DNA of 27,988 nucleotides from Chloroflexota bacterium (lineage in GTDB: Bacteria > Chloroflexota > UBA11872). This document shows positions 1 through 7,769 of the stretch, piece by piece; positions within the stretch are counted from its first letter, which is position 1; each line of letters opens with the position of its first letter. Below the pieces are notes generated by a model that was given only the letters and a program-made list of their open reading frames with translations, ran no database searches and was not told where the DNA came from. The translations under genes were made by a program, and so were the position numbers. Location of the stretch: NCBI GenBank assembly GCA_028875175.1, contig JAPPFO010000182.1:1-27988 (forward strand), in the 5' to 3' direction.

Positions 1-2
1 CT

Positions 3-266
3 GTTGAACTCTCCGGCGGCCAGCAGCAGCGGGTGGCCATCGCCCGTGCCGTGGTCACCCGTCCACGACTGCTTCTGGCCGACGAGCCGACCGGCAATCT
101 GGATACGTCCTCGGCGGACGAAATCATGGACGCAATTGAGCAGCTCAACGTCGAACACGGCATCACGACCATTTTGGTGACGCACGAGATGGACGTCGCC
201 ATGCGTGCGCGCCGAGTCATTCGCTTCCGCGATGGTCTGGTCGAAATGGATGAGGTGATGACATGA
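3..266 (+). CDS. ABC transporter ATP-binding protein, C-terminal part (MacB/LolD type)
   Basis: Only the end of this ATPase lies in the window; the reading frame is already open at base 3. It shows the ABC signature LSGGQQQR directly at the start, then the Walker B segment LLLADEPTGNLD, and the switch histidine in ILVTHEMDVA. The order and the TGNLD wording are typical of the MacB/LolD/FtsE branch, which powers lipoprotein, peptide or drug export by mechanotransmission rather than classical transport. Its stop overlaps the next gene's start by four bases (ATGA), so the two products are almost certainly co-translated and form one transporter. Walker A and the N-terminus are outside the window. 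An internal ATG at 33 is not the real start because it lies inside the signature region. Confidence 0.93.
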   Translation, partial: VELSGGQQQRVAIARAVVTRPRLLLADEPTGNLDTSSADEIMDAIEQLNVEHGITTILVTHEMDVAMRARRVIRFRDGLVEMDEVMT

Positions 267-1564
267 CCGCGGTTGATGGTTTACGCGTGGCATTCCGCGC
301 CCTGGCGGCCAACAAGCTGCGCACGGCCCTCACCCTACTGGGCATGGTCATCGGCGTGGCCGCCGTGATTACGCTCATGTCGATCGGCGCCGGCGTGCAG
401 ACGTCGATTGAAGAGAGGATCCGACAGGCCGGAACGAACCTTTTGTCCGTCAGCCCCGGCGCCAGCGATAACCGATTCGGAGGATTCCGTACCCGCGGGG
501 GCGGCGGCGGGGTTCGAACGTTGACCGCTCAGGATGCCGATGCGATCGCCGAAGCCACTATCCCCGGTATCACCGCGATCTATGCGTCACGCTCATTCAA
601 CGGGTCGTTCGTCTCGGCGGATGGCGCCGTGGAGGCGTCCGTGCAGGGCGTCAACGAGGTCTACCCGGCCGTGCGCAATGCGGAAATTGGCACTGGCGCC
701 TTCTTTTCCGCCGACGACGTTGAACGAGCGTCGCGCGTGGTCGTCATCGGAGACACCCTGGCAACCGACCTCTTCCCCAACGGCGACGCCGTAGGCGAGT
801 CGGTGCGGCTCAATACCCAGCCGTTCACAGTCGTCGGCGTCCTGGCCTCGGACGGCGGCAGCACGTTTCAGAGCAACGACGACTCGGCCTTTGTGCCTCT
901 ATCCACGCTGACGAGTCGCCTGAACCCGTCCAAAACCTCTGCGGGCGACGACGTGGTTTCCTCGATCGTGGTGCAGCTGGTCGATGAGAGCGATGCCACC
1001 GTGGCGGGCGTCAAGCAAGCTATCGAGAACCTGTTGCTGAGCCGCCATGACTCGGAAGAACAGGACTTTACGGTCGGCAGCCAGGCCGATCAGATCGAGA
1101 CGATCTCGGAAGTCACCGACACCATCACGCTGTTCCTGGGCGCCGTGGCCGGCATCTCACTGCTGGTTGGCGGAATCGGCATCATGAATATCATGCTGGT
1201 CTCGGTGACCGAACGGACCCGCGAGATTGGGATCCGCAAGGCCATCGGCGCCAAGCGACGCGACATCATGTCGCAATTCATGATCGAGGCCGTGGCCGTC
1301 AGCATCGGAGGCGGCATCGCCGGCGTCCTGATCGGTGTTGCGGTATCGCTTGGAATCAACGAGTTGGCCGCCGCCGCCGAGCAGGCTCCGCAGGGTGGCG
1401 GCCCGCGTGGCAATCCGTTCGCCGGTGGCTTCTCCACGACGTTGACTCTGGAGCCGATCATCCTGGCACTCGTTGTGTCCGTAGTGATCGGCCTGGTATT
1501 CGGAATCTATCCGGCGGCCCGCGCCTCGCGCCTGGCGCCGATCGAAGCGCTGCGGTACGAGTAG
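263..1564 (+). CDS. MacB-like ABC transporter permease
   Basis: The 433-residue protein has the MacB layout: a first membrane helix at about residues 20-45 (LGMVIGVAAVITLMSIGAG), a large extracytoplasmic domain to about residue 280, then three C-terminal helices of the FtsX domain. The segment GIGIMNIMLVSVTERTREIG followed by RKAIGAKRRDI is the coupling-helix region typical of the family, and the C-terminus ends with the usual PARRASRLxPIEALRYE-like tail (here PAARASRLAPIEALRYE). It lacks an ATPase domain, which is supplied by the overlapping upstream gene. Two glycine-rich stretches are unusual: one near residues 77-86, and one near 372-385 in the extracytoplasmic loop between the last helices. 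Substrate is unknown; family members export antibiotics, peptides or lipids. It ends in TAG. Confidence 0.93.
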   Translation: MTAVDGLRVAFRALAANKLRTALTLLGMVIGVAAVITLMSIGAGVQTSIEERIRQAGTNLLSVSPGASDNRFGGFRTRGGGGGVRTLTAQDADAIAEATIPGITAIYASRSFNGSFVSADGAVEASVQGVNEVYPAVRNAEIGTGAFFSADDVERASRVVVIGDTLATDLFPNGDAVGESVRLNTQPFTVVGVLASDGGSTFQSNDDSAFVPLSTLTSRLNPSKTSAGDDVVSSIVVQLVDESDATVAGVKQAIENLLLSRHDSEEQDFTVGSQADQIETISEVTDTITLFLGAVAGISLLVGGIGIMNIMLVSVTERTREIGIRKAIGAKRRDIMSQFMIEAVAVSIGGGIAGVLIGVAVSLGINELAAAAEQAPQGGGPRGNPFAGGFSTTLTLEPIILALVVSVVIGLVFGIYPAARASRLAPIEALRYE

Positions 1565-1649
1565 GCCCAGGTATCGCCTCGCGCCGCGGATGGCGACTGA
1601 AGTTATCCGCCATCCGACGGCGGTTGGGGCCAGGCGAGGTTGTGCGGCC

Positions 1650-1907
1650 TTAGCGCCTCCGCCTTGGCGACGACAGGGACAACAGTGCAATCCCGAAGCC
1701 GAAGCCTGCTATCTCGCCCAGTACCAACCCCGGCCAGGGGGAGAGCCCGGTGATCGCCCAGTACAGCACCGCGACGACAACGGCCAGCACGGTCATGGCC
1801 AGCGTGGCGGCCAGCACTTCTTCCAGCAGCGGGTCGAGCCGGCGACCCCACAGCGGCCGCCAGGGTCGGCGACCAGGCCCAATTGAAGGAGAATCTGACT
1901 GCGGCAT
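1650..1907 (-). CDS. Small two-helix membrane protein, unknown
   Basis: This 85-residue frame runs antisense to the ABC operon. It has a basic N-terminus rich in Pro/Arg, then a hydrophobic segment at about residues 33-53 and a second at about 59-78, ending in a run of arginines (positively charged cytoplasmic tail). That pattern of two helices with charged ends supports a real small membrane protein. There is only a weak purine-rich site before the ATG at 1907. I do not recognise the family. Several other overlapping frames exist here, so the call is tentative. Confidence 0.45.
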   Translation of the reverse strand: MPQSDSPSIGPGRRPWRPLWGRRLDPLLEEVLAATLAMTVLAVVVAVLYWAITGLSPWPGLVLGEIAGFGFGIALLSLSSPRRRR

Positions 1908-2002
1908 ACCCGAGTCTAGCCGCGCCGGTCTGTTAGTGGCCGAAACAGTGCTCTGATAGCATGAACGGGCGTCAGGATTGTCCGTGTCGGAAGGACGAGC
2001 AG

Positions 2003-2443
2003 ATGGCCAAGATGATCCCGCTCATTGGTTCCAGTGAAGCCGGTCCGCTGGGGGCCATGCACCTGCCCAGGCTCTGGCTCAAGGTGACCCTGTCGGCCGC
2101 CGGCGCGCTGAATGAGGAATACGACGCCTGCGGCGCCGGGTTCGACCAGATGGTCCTGGACGGCCTCGGTGTCGACCGCGACGCGGCGGTGGCGTACCTG
2201 ACGAACGAAAAGCCGACGTATCCGCAGTTCGAGCAGTGGGTGGTCGACCAGAATGGCGGCAGCATCGATCAGTCGGTGATCGACGCCTCCAACGCAGCCA
2301 TTGCCGGCTATGACCATGGCGACGACATCGTTTCGGCCATCTCCTCGGCCGCCGGTACGAACGCGGATGGCGCCATCACGGACGCCGTGACGCTCAACGC
2401 ACTTGAGGACTGGAACGAGATCCACGGGGAAGTGACCGGCTAA
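2003..2443 (+). CDS. DUF5069-like protein
   Basis: The 146-residue product contains GPLGAMHLPRLWLK near residue 14, GFDQMVLDGLGVD near residue 45 and YPQFEQWV near residue 72. This order (LPR, then a Gly-rich turn and FDQ..L..LG, then F..WV) is what I know from DUF5069 proteins, which have no established function. A longer frame opens at 1961, but the ATG at 2003 is preferred because AAGGA lies seven bases upstream and because the DUF5069-like part begins right after it. The C-terminal 60 residues (poor in basic residues, with repeated Ala/Asp) are an extension of unknown role. It stands on its own between a small antisense gene and the downstream dehydrogenase, from which it is separated by a strong hairpin. 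Confidence 0.72.
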   Translation: MAKMIPLIGSSEAGPLGAMHLPRLWLKVTLSAAGALNEEYDACGAGFDQMVLDGLGVDRDAAVAYLTNEKPTYPQFEQWVVDQNGGSIDQSVIDASNAAIAGYDHGDDIVSAISSAAGTNADGAITDAVTLNALEDWNEIHGEVTG

Positions 2444-2464
2444 CGCCCGGACACAACGGAGATA

Positions 2465-2502
2465 CGGGGCGCGGACGGCCAACCAGGGGCCTCCGCGCCC
2501 CG
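2465..2502 (+). terminator. Strong GC hairpin after the DUF5069-like gene
   Basis: CGGGGCGCGGA (2465-2475) pairs perfectly with TCCGCGCCCCG (2492-2502) across a 16-base loop that can itself form a short GGCC/GGCC stem. There is no T-run after it, so it may be a weak or factor-assisted terminator, or an mRNA structure between two cotranscribed genes. The next gene's Shine-Dalgarno site follows only nine bases later. Confidence 0.5.
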
Positions 2503-2525
2503 CACCGCTTAAGGAGGATCGACTG

Positions 2526-3416
2526 ATGGGGGCTACGACACAACGCATCGGTTTCGTCGGCGTCGGACGGATGGGCGCCAACATGGCCCGTCACCTCAAC
2601 GACGAGGGTTTTACGGTTTCCGCGGTGTACGACGTCCAGCGAGACATCGCTGAAGCGCTGGCCGGCGAGCTTGACTGCCAGGCTCCGGACTCGCTGGCGG
2701 CGGTCACCGCGGCCTCGGACGTCGTGATTACGGTCGTGACCGACGACTCGTCAATGCGTGACGTGTTCAGCGAGAGCGGTGACAGCCTACTCAGCGGCGC
2801 CGCCGGCACCACGTTTATCAACTGCGCCACCATCACGCCCCAGGTCCACGTGGACGTTGAGGCCTTGTCCGAAGCCGCCGGCGCGAACAGCCTGGAAGGT
2901 TGCATGGCCAGCAGCATCACCCAGGCGCGCGACGGCACGCTGTACCTGATGTGCGGCGGCCGCGAGGACGTCTACCAGGCCGTCGAGCCGATCCTGGAGA
3001 GCCTCAGCATTTCACGCATGTACATCGGTCCCGCCGGCACGGCCGCCCAGGTCAAGGCCCTGGTCAACATGGTCATGAACATCAACACCGCCGGGCTGGC
3101 GGAAGGTCTGGGACTTGGAGCCGCGTTGGGCCTCGACCTGGAAATGCTGCAGACGGTGTTTTCCCAGACGGGTGCCAACTCGCGGGTGCTCGAGACCGAC
3201 GGCGAAGACATGGTGATCCGCGACCACGAGTGCTACTTCTCTTCAGCCCACGCCTCCAAGGACTCGGGCATTGCCCTCTCACTTGCCGACGATGCCGGAC
3301 TCGATCTGCCCCTGGCGAAGGCCACCAAGGCGCAGTACGACCGCATGATCGAAGCCGGCAAGGGCGAACTCGACAAGTCGGGCATCGCCGAACTGACCTT
3401 CCCCGGCCGCAACTAA
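2526..3416 (+). CDS. NAD(P)-dependent 3-hydroxyisobutyrate dehydrogenase family oxidoreductase
   Basis: The 296-residue protein starts with the Rossmann motif GFVGVGRMGANMARHL (residues 9-24), keeps the catalytic lysine in QVKALVN (Lys177), and has the all-helical C-terminal domain of beta-hydroxyacid dehydrogenases (3-hydroxyisobutyrate, tartronate-semialdehyde and 6-phosphogluconate-like reductases). An excellent AAGGAGG lies eight bases before the ATG. The substrate loop that normally reads DAPVSGG is here GCMASSI (about residues 125-131), and the NN that usually follows the lysine helix is reduced to a single Asn181, so the substrate may differ from the textbook ones. The gene ends in a hairpin facing a convergent aminotransferase, with which it could share a pathway, but no direct link is visible. 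Confidence 0.88.
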   Translation: MGATTQRIGFVGVGRMGANMARHLNDEGFTVSAVYDVQRDIAEALAGELDCQAPDSLAAVTAASDVVITVVTDDSSMRDVFSESGDSLLSGAAGTTFINCATITPQVHVDVEALSEAAGANSLEGCMASSITQARDGTLYLMCGGREDVYQAVEPILESLSISRMYIGPAGTAAQVKALVNMVMNINTAGLAEGLGLGAALGLDLEMLQTVFSQTGANSRVLETDGEDMVIRDHECYFSSAHASKDSGIALSLADDAGLDLPLAKATKAQYDRMIEAGKGELDKSGIAELTFPGRN

Positions 3417-3431
3417 GTCGGCCAGCCTTCG

Positions 3432-3458
3432 GACGGGGCCGCTGCGGGCGGCCCCGTC
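3432..3458. terminator. Bidirectional-type hairpin between convergent genes
   Basis: GACGGGGCCGC (3432-3442) pairs perfectly with GCGGCCCCGTC (3448-3458) over a five-base loop. It sits in the 70-base gap between the stop of the dehydrogenase (+) and the stop of the aminotransferase (-), where a shared terminator is expected. T-runs are absent, as is common in GC-rich genomes. Confidence 0.7.
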
Positions 3459-3486
3459 TGGCTGTTGACGCGGGCCGCCCGAAGCC

Positions 3487-4854
3487 TCAGACCATTGCCT
3501 GGTCGGCCAGGTCCAGCGCCTCGTCCACTACGGCCAGACCTTCGCGCAATTCCTCCAGCGTGATGGTCAGCGGCGGGTTCACCATCAGCCAGTTCCAGCG
3601 GGTCATCGTCACCACGCCCCGCCCGAGCATGTACGCGAACATTTCCTTCATGACGCCGTAGTTCTCGAACGCCGGGTCGATCTGCGGTACCAGCGGCTCG
3701 CGGGTTTCTCGATTGCGCACGAGTTCCAGCGCGGAGAACAGCCCCAGGCTGCGGGCTTCCCCGATACTCGGGTGACGCGTCGCCATGGCCGCGTATTCGT
3801 CCTTCAGCACCTCGCCCATATCGACCACTCGCTCGGGAATGCCCTCGTCGCGGTAGGCCTGGATGGTTGCCAGCGCTGCCGCACAAGCCAGGGTGTGCGC
3901 ACCGTACGTCAGCCCTGCCCACAGGGGATTGTCCTCGAAGTGGTAGGCGATGTCCTCCGAGACGACCACCGCGCCCAGCGGAACGGTCCCCGAAGTCAAT
4001 CCCTTCGAGATAGTCATGATGTCGGGCTCAACGTCCCAGTGCTCAACGGCGAACCAGCGCCCGGTGCGACAGAAGCCGGTCATCACCTCGTCGGCGATCA
4101 GCAGCACACCGTACTCGTCGCAGATTTCGCGCACGCGCTGCAGGTAGCCGTCCGGCGGCACGATCACCCCGTTGGCGCCAGCGATCGGTTCCAGGATTAC
4201 AGCCGCGACGTGATTCGGGCCTTCGAGGCGGATCACTTCAGCAATGTCGTCGGCGCACCGCCGCGCACAATTCAGGTCGCAGTCGGGGCCGTTCGAGCAG
4301 AACCGGCAGCGGTAGGGATAGGGATCAGCGGCCCGTACGATGCCGGGGATGCCCGGCTCGGTGGCCCAGCGCCGCGCTTCGCCGGTCAACGAGAGTGCCC
4401 CGTATGTTGAGCCGTGATACGAGCGGCGCCGCGCCACAATCTTTTGCCGACCCGTCGCCAGCCTCGCGATCTTGACTGCGTGGTCCGTTGCCTCGGCGCC
4501 GCCCAGGGTGAAAAAGCTCTTGCACAGCGAACCCGGCGTAATCTCGGCCAGTTCGCGCCCCAGTTCGCCGCGCGGCTGCGAAGCAAAGCGCGGGTTCACG
4601 TAGCACAGCTTGTCGGCCTGCGCCTTGATGGCCTCCACCACCGTTGGGTGCTGGTGCCCAATGTTGACGTTCATTAGCTGGGCGTTCAGATCCAGGATGC
4701 GCCGCCCATCGTGGTCGTAGAGATACGACCCCTCGGCACGCTCCACCGCCACTGGACGCACCGCGCCCTGCGCCGCCCAGTCGAAGAACGTGTATTCCCG
4801 GTTGAGCTCGGCAATTTCGGCGGCCGTTCGTCGGCCGCTCATCGTCATCGTCAT
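3487..4854 (-). CDS. Class III (omega) pyridoxal-phosphate aminotransferase
   Basis: The 455-residue protein is a fold-type I PLP enzyme of class III. Visible landmarks are SFFTLGGAEATDHAVK (residues 113-128, phosphate binding), YHGSTYGALSLTG (146-158), LIADEVMTGFCRTG (252-265, with the PLP-binding Asp255) and TISKGLTSG with the Schiff-base Lys284. The closest overall impression is of taurine/beta-alanine/putrescine:pyruvate-type transaminases, but the amino donor cannot be told from sequence alone. A cysteine-rich insert at residues 183-200 (Cys at 183, 186, 192, 196 and 200) is notable. The ATG at 4854 is preceded by TGGAG at a distance of nine bases. No partner gene on the same strand adjoins it; it stands convergent with the dehydrogenase. 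Confidence 0.9.
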   Translation of the reverse strand: MTMTMSGRRTAAEIAELNREYTFFDWAAQGAVRPVAVERAEGSYLYDHDGRRILDLNAQLMNVNIGHQHPTVVEAIKAQADKLCYVNPRFASQPRGELGRELAEITPGSLCKSFFTLGGAEATDHAVKIARLATGRQKIVARRRSYHGSTYGALSLTGEARRWATEPGIPGIVRAADPYPYRCRFCSNGPDCDLNCARRCADDIAEVIRLEGPNHVAAVILEPIAGANGVIVPPDGYLQRVREICDEYGVLLIADEVMTGFCRTGRWFAVEHWDVEPDIMTISKGLTSGTVPLGAVVVSEDIAYHFEDNPLWAGLTYGAHTLACAAALATIQAYRDEGIPERVVDMGEVLKDEYAAMATRHPSIGEARSLGLFSALELVRNRETREPLVPQIDPAFENYGVMKEMFAYMLGRGVVTMTRWNWLMVNPPLTITLEELREGLAVVDEALDLADQAMV

Positions 4855-4959
4855 GGCGTCGGCTCCAGGAATTTGGACGGGGACCCTCTCGGACGCTCAG
4901 CCTACTGGAAAACCCGCGTCGCAATGCCTGCGAGCTGCCCGCATCTGCGTATGTGGCGC

Positions 4960-5154
4960 CTAGTCTTGCGGCGGCGGGCTGGTGAACGACCAGACTAGCG
5001 AAGCGACCCAGCCGATGAACGTCCACCCCAGGAAGAAGTTAAGCAGGAAGATCGGAAGCCTGTTGTGGTGCTCTCGGAGTACGGCGATCAACGTTGGAAG
5101 AAAGTACGAAACGATGACAATGAGCACGATGAACAGGCCGGCAAGACCTTCCAT
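4960..5154 (-). CDS. Superinfection-immunity-like small membrane protein
   Basis: With the start at 5154 the product is 64 residues. The start is chosen because GGAG lies six bases upstream, whereas the longer frame to 5205 adds an Arg-rich leader with no support. It has one hydrophobic helix at about residues 3-23 ending in SYFLPTLIA, then a short polar R/H/N loop and a second helix at 31-56 containing FLLNFFLGWTFIGWVASLVW. The pattern 'YFLPTLIA... N...I..LN..LGWT.IGW...L.W' is the Imm_superinfect (PF14373) family, related to phage T4 Imm, but widespread as a stand-alone bacterial membrane protein of unproven function. It ends in TAG. Confidence 0.78.
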   Translation of the reverse strand: MEGLAGLFIVLIVIVSYFLPTLIAVLREHHNRLPIFLLNFFLGWTFIGWVASLVWSFTSPPPQD

Positions 5155-5266
5155 GCTCGCTCCGTGCCTGCGCCGGGGAGCTCGCCAAACATCCCCGCGG
5201 TTCAATTGCGGCCTTTGGACAGTCTAGGTCAGAGTTGCCGACGAGATTTCGTCAGGGAGATCGCGA

Positions 5267-6145
5267 ATGAGCACAGGAGATCCGGCGCAACCCGACGACC
5301 GTCGCATGCCGCGTCCCCATATGACTGCCCGGGTCGAAGTCAGCGCCGCCACGGAGCGTCTCGTCATTGTCAGCGACTTGCATGGGTATCGGGAGCCGCT
5401 CGAGGCCATCGACCGATGGCTGAATCAGGTGTCGGAGCCCTTCCTGGTATTCGTCAACGGCGACATCTTCGAAGGCGGTATCGACGGCCTCTACGCCGTG
5501 GAGTGGACGATGCGCCGCGCCTTGGGTCGCACTACCCGCGGCAACCACGACAGCGCGATCTTCGAGTACCTCGGAGCCTATCCGCCGCCAGGCAAACGCG
5601 CGCCCGACGACACTGAGCTCGGGGCGTACCGAGAGATGACGCCGGACCAACTCGCGTTCGTGCAGTCCCTGCCCGACATCCTGGATGTGCACTGGCGTGG
5701 TCACTCCCTGCGGCTCATGCACGGCCACTTCAATCTGCGCACGCCGGAGACCACCAACTGGAGACTTCGGTCCGCTGAGCTGTCGGAGCTCTTCGCCGAT
5801 CCCGCCGTGGATCTGACGGTGATCGGGCACACCCACTATCCCTTCGTCAGCCAGGGCGCCGCCGGAGCGCTGGCCAATCCCGGTACGGTCGCGGTGCCGC
5901 TGTTCCGCTACCGGGACCCAAGCGGACGGGAGATCGACCGTCGCCACCACGACCCCGACCTCTCGGTCAACGACAACCGTCCCTCATTCCTCACGATCAC
6001 CGACGTGGACGGCCGGCTTCAGCCCACGATCGAACGCTTCGACTACGACCGCGAAAGTCTTCTTCGCCGCCACGCGGCCCGCGACGATCTGCGAATGCCA
6101 CTCGACATCCGCCGCGCCTGGATCATGGCGGCGCGGGCGCCATGA
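5267..6145 (+). CDS. Calcineurin-like metallophosphoesterase
   Basis: The 292-residue protein carries the five metallophosphoesterase motifs in order: SDLHGY (Asp37, His39), VNGDIFEGG (Asp66), RGNHD (91-95), MHGHF, and IGHTHYP. These bind the two metal ions that activate water to hydrolyse phosphate esters. The SDLHG start and the size fit the UDP-2,3-diacylglucosamine hydrolase/ApaH-like branch, but the substrate is not identifiable. AGGGAGA precedes the ATG by about seven bases. The stop lies 24 bases from the stop of the convergent sulfatase. The neighbour on the other side is the divergently placed small membrane protein, so it is probably transcribed alone. Confidence 0.88.
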   Translation: MSTGDPAQPDDRRMPRPHMTARVEVSAATERLVIVSDLHGYREPLEAIDRWLNQVSEPFLVFVNGDIFEGGIDGLYAVEWTMRRALGRTTRGNHDSAIFEYLGAYPPPGKRAPDDTELGAYREMTPDQLAFVQSLPDILDVHWRGHSLRLMHGHFNLRTPETTNWRLRSAELSELFADPAVDLTVIGHTHYPFVSQGAAGALANPGTVAVPLFRYRDPSGREIDRRHHDPDLSVNDNRPSFLTITDVDGRLQPTIERFDYDRESLLRRHAARDDLRMPLDIRRAWIMAARAP

Positions 6146-6169
6146 CCGCCGAGCCTCCGGGTCGTGGAC

Positions 6170-7570
6170 TTAGTTTCGGAACGCCGGTTTGTCGGCCTGG
6201 CCGGGCCGTAGGTAGCCCCAGCGCCGCAGCTTCTCCCAGCTCTCTTTCGGTGTGCCCTTCATGTACTCGGTCACCATCCAGTCTCCGTAGTCGTTCACCG
6301 GGATGCGGCCCAGCACTCCTTCCAGCTCCAGGTAGTAGTCCCGTGCCCTGTCATTCTCGCTGTCGATCAGGTTCACCTGCTCAGTCGGATCCTCGGCCAG
6401 GTCGTACAGCATGTCGCGGCCGTCGCTGGTCCAGATGTATTTCCAGTCGTCACGGTAGTAAGCCCGCTGCGCCCGGAAGAAGCGACGTAGTTCGAAGGCC
6501 CGGCCCTGCCGGGTCACGCGCTCCAGCATGTTCACGGGAAACGCGAATTCGCATAGCGCATAGCTGCGGGCGTCGCCGTCGCGAGCGCGAAGCAGGCTGT
6601 GGCTGCTTTCGCCGAGCCACTCCTCTTGACGCTCCGCTCCGATCAGGTCGTAGATCGTGGCCACGACGTCGTGGGTCTGGGTAAGCGCCGACACCCGCGT
6701 GCCCGCCTCGAACGCCGACGGATACCGCACGATCAGCGGCACATGCGCCACGGCTTCGAACACCGTCAACTGATGGTTCCAGTACGGCGGATGTTCCTCG
6801 ATCACGTCGCCGTGATCCGATGTCACCACCACCATCGTGTCGTCCAGGGTTCCGGCGTCCCGCAGGTAGCTGACCACGCGTCCAATCAGGTCGTCCACGT
6901 AGGCGGCTTCTCCGTCCATCAGGGCATACAGCTTGTCGCGAACGTCGTCCGGCATCCCGCCCATGCGCGAAGGATCGGCGAAGCCCCCTTGCGCGCGGTT
7001 GAGTTCGCGGGCCTCTTCGCGACTGACGTCCGGCGCCCAGCGCGAGTGCCACGGCTCCGGCGCGATGTATGCCGTGTGCGTGTCGTTGATATTGACGAAC
7101 ATGAAGAAGGGGCGCTCGTCCTGCTCATGCCCGCGCAGCCAGCTGAGCATCTGCCGCACCACCTGCGCGCCGCCCTTATCGTCGTCGGGCTTACCTAGCG
7201 GCGGCAGCACGTAGCTCCAGTCCATGAAGCCGCGATGCAGTGCCGACGAGGCGCTCATGTAGGCGTTGTTGGAGATGCCCACCGTCGCGTATCCCAGCTC
7301 GGTCAGCTCCTCCCCAATCGTCGGGTACTCCTCGCTCAGCCGTTCGTGCCGACCGTCGGCCCCGTGGGTGCTGGCGTAGTGGCCGGTCATCATCGAGGCG
7401 TGCGACGGCAGGCACCAGGGCGCGGAGGTGATATTGCGTTCGAAGACGGCGCCCTCGGCCGCCAATTGGTCCAGGACCGGGGTCACCCCGCGCGGGTCGC
7501 CATAGGCCCCAATGTTGTGGGTCCGCTGCGAGTCCATGACGATCCACAGGATGTTCGGGCGTCTGGCCAT
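6170..7570 (-). CDS. Sulfatase-family hydrolase (alkaline phosphatase superfamily)
   Basis: The 466-residue protein starts with RPNILWIVMDSQR, the usual sulfatase opening with a metal-binding Asp13, and has the active-site segment APWCLPSHASMMTG with Cys53 as the position that is converted to formylglycine in true sulfatases. Further metal ligands appear in VTSDHGDVIEEH. The start at 7570 is used because GGAGGG lies seven bases upstream; the longer frame starting at 7585 would place its ATG inside that site. The motif reads C-L-P-S-H rather than the C-x-P-S-R that maturases recognise, so it could be an unmodified phosphodiesterase/phosphonate hydrolase-like relative instead of a sulfatase. 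No signal peptide is visible, so it is probably cytoplasmic. No maturase gene is seen nearby. Confidence 0.88.
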   Translation of the reverse strand: MARRPNILWIVMDSQRTHNIGAYGDPRGVTPVLDQLAAEGAVFERNITSAPWCLPSHASMMTGHYASTHGADGRHERLSEEYPTIGEELTELGYATVGISNNAYMSASSALHRGFMDWSYVLPPLGKPDDDKGGAQVVRQMLSWLRGHEQDERPFFMFVNINDTHTAYIAPEPWHSRWAPDVSREEARELNRAQGGFADPSRMGGMPDDVRDKLYALMDGEAAYVDDLIGRVVSYLRDAGTLDDTMVVVTSDHGDVIEEHPPYWNHQLTVFEAVAHVPLIVRYPSAFEAGTRVSALTQTHDVVATIYDLIGAERQEEWLGESSHSLLRARDGDARSYALCEFAFPVNMLERVTRQGRAFELRRFFRAQRAYYRDDWKYIWTSDGRDMLYDLAEDPTEQVNLIDSENDRARDYYLELEGVLGRIPVNDYGDWMVTEYMKGTPKESWEKLRRWGYLRPGQADKPAFRN

Positions 7571-7769
7571 GCGTGCGCCCTCCACTCAAGGGGAACCGAA
7601 CCGGAGTTTAGCGAAGCGAACACTGCCTCCCGTCTCGCCTTATGGAATATGCGTCGAAGACTTGAGTCGCGAATTTCTTGCAGCCGTGCACCGCCTGGAG
7701 CTGCGCTAGCTGCACCTCGGCGGACAACGTGACACACTCGACTCCTGATTTGGACTCGGGGCACGTGAC

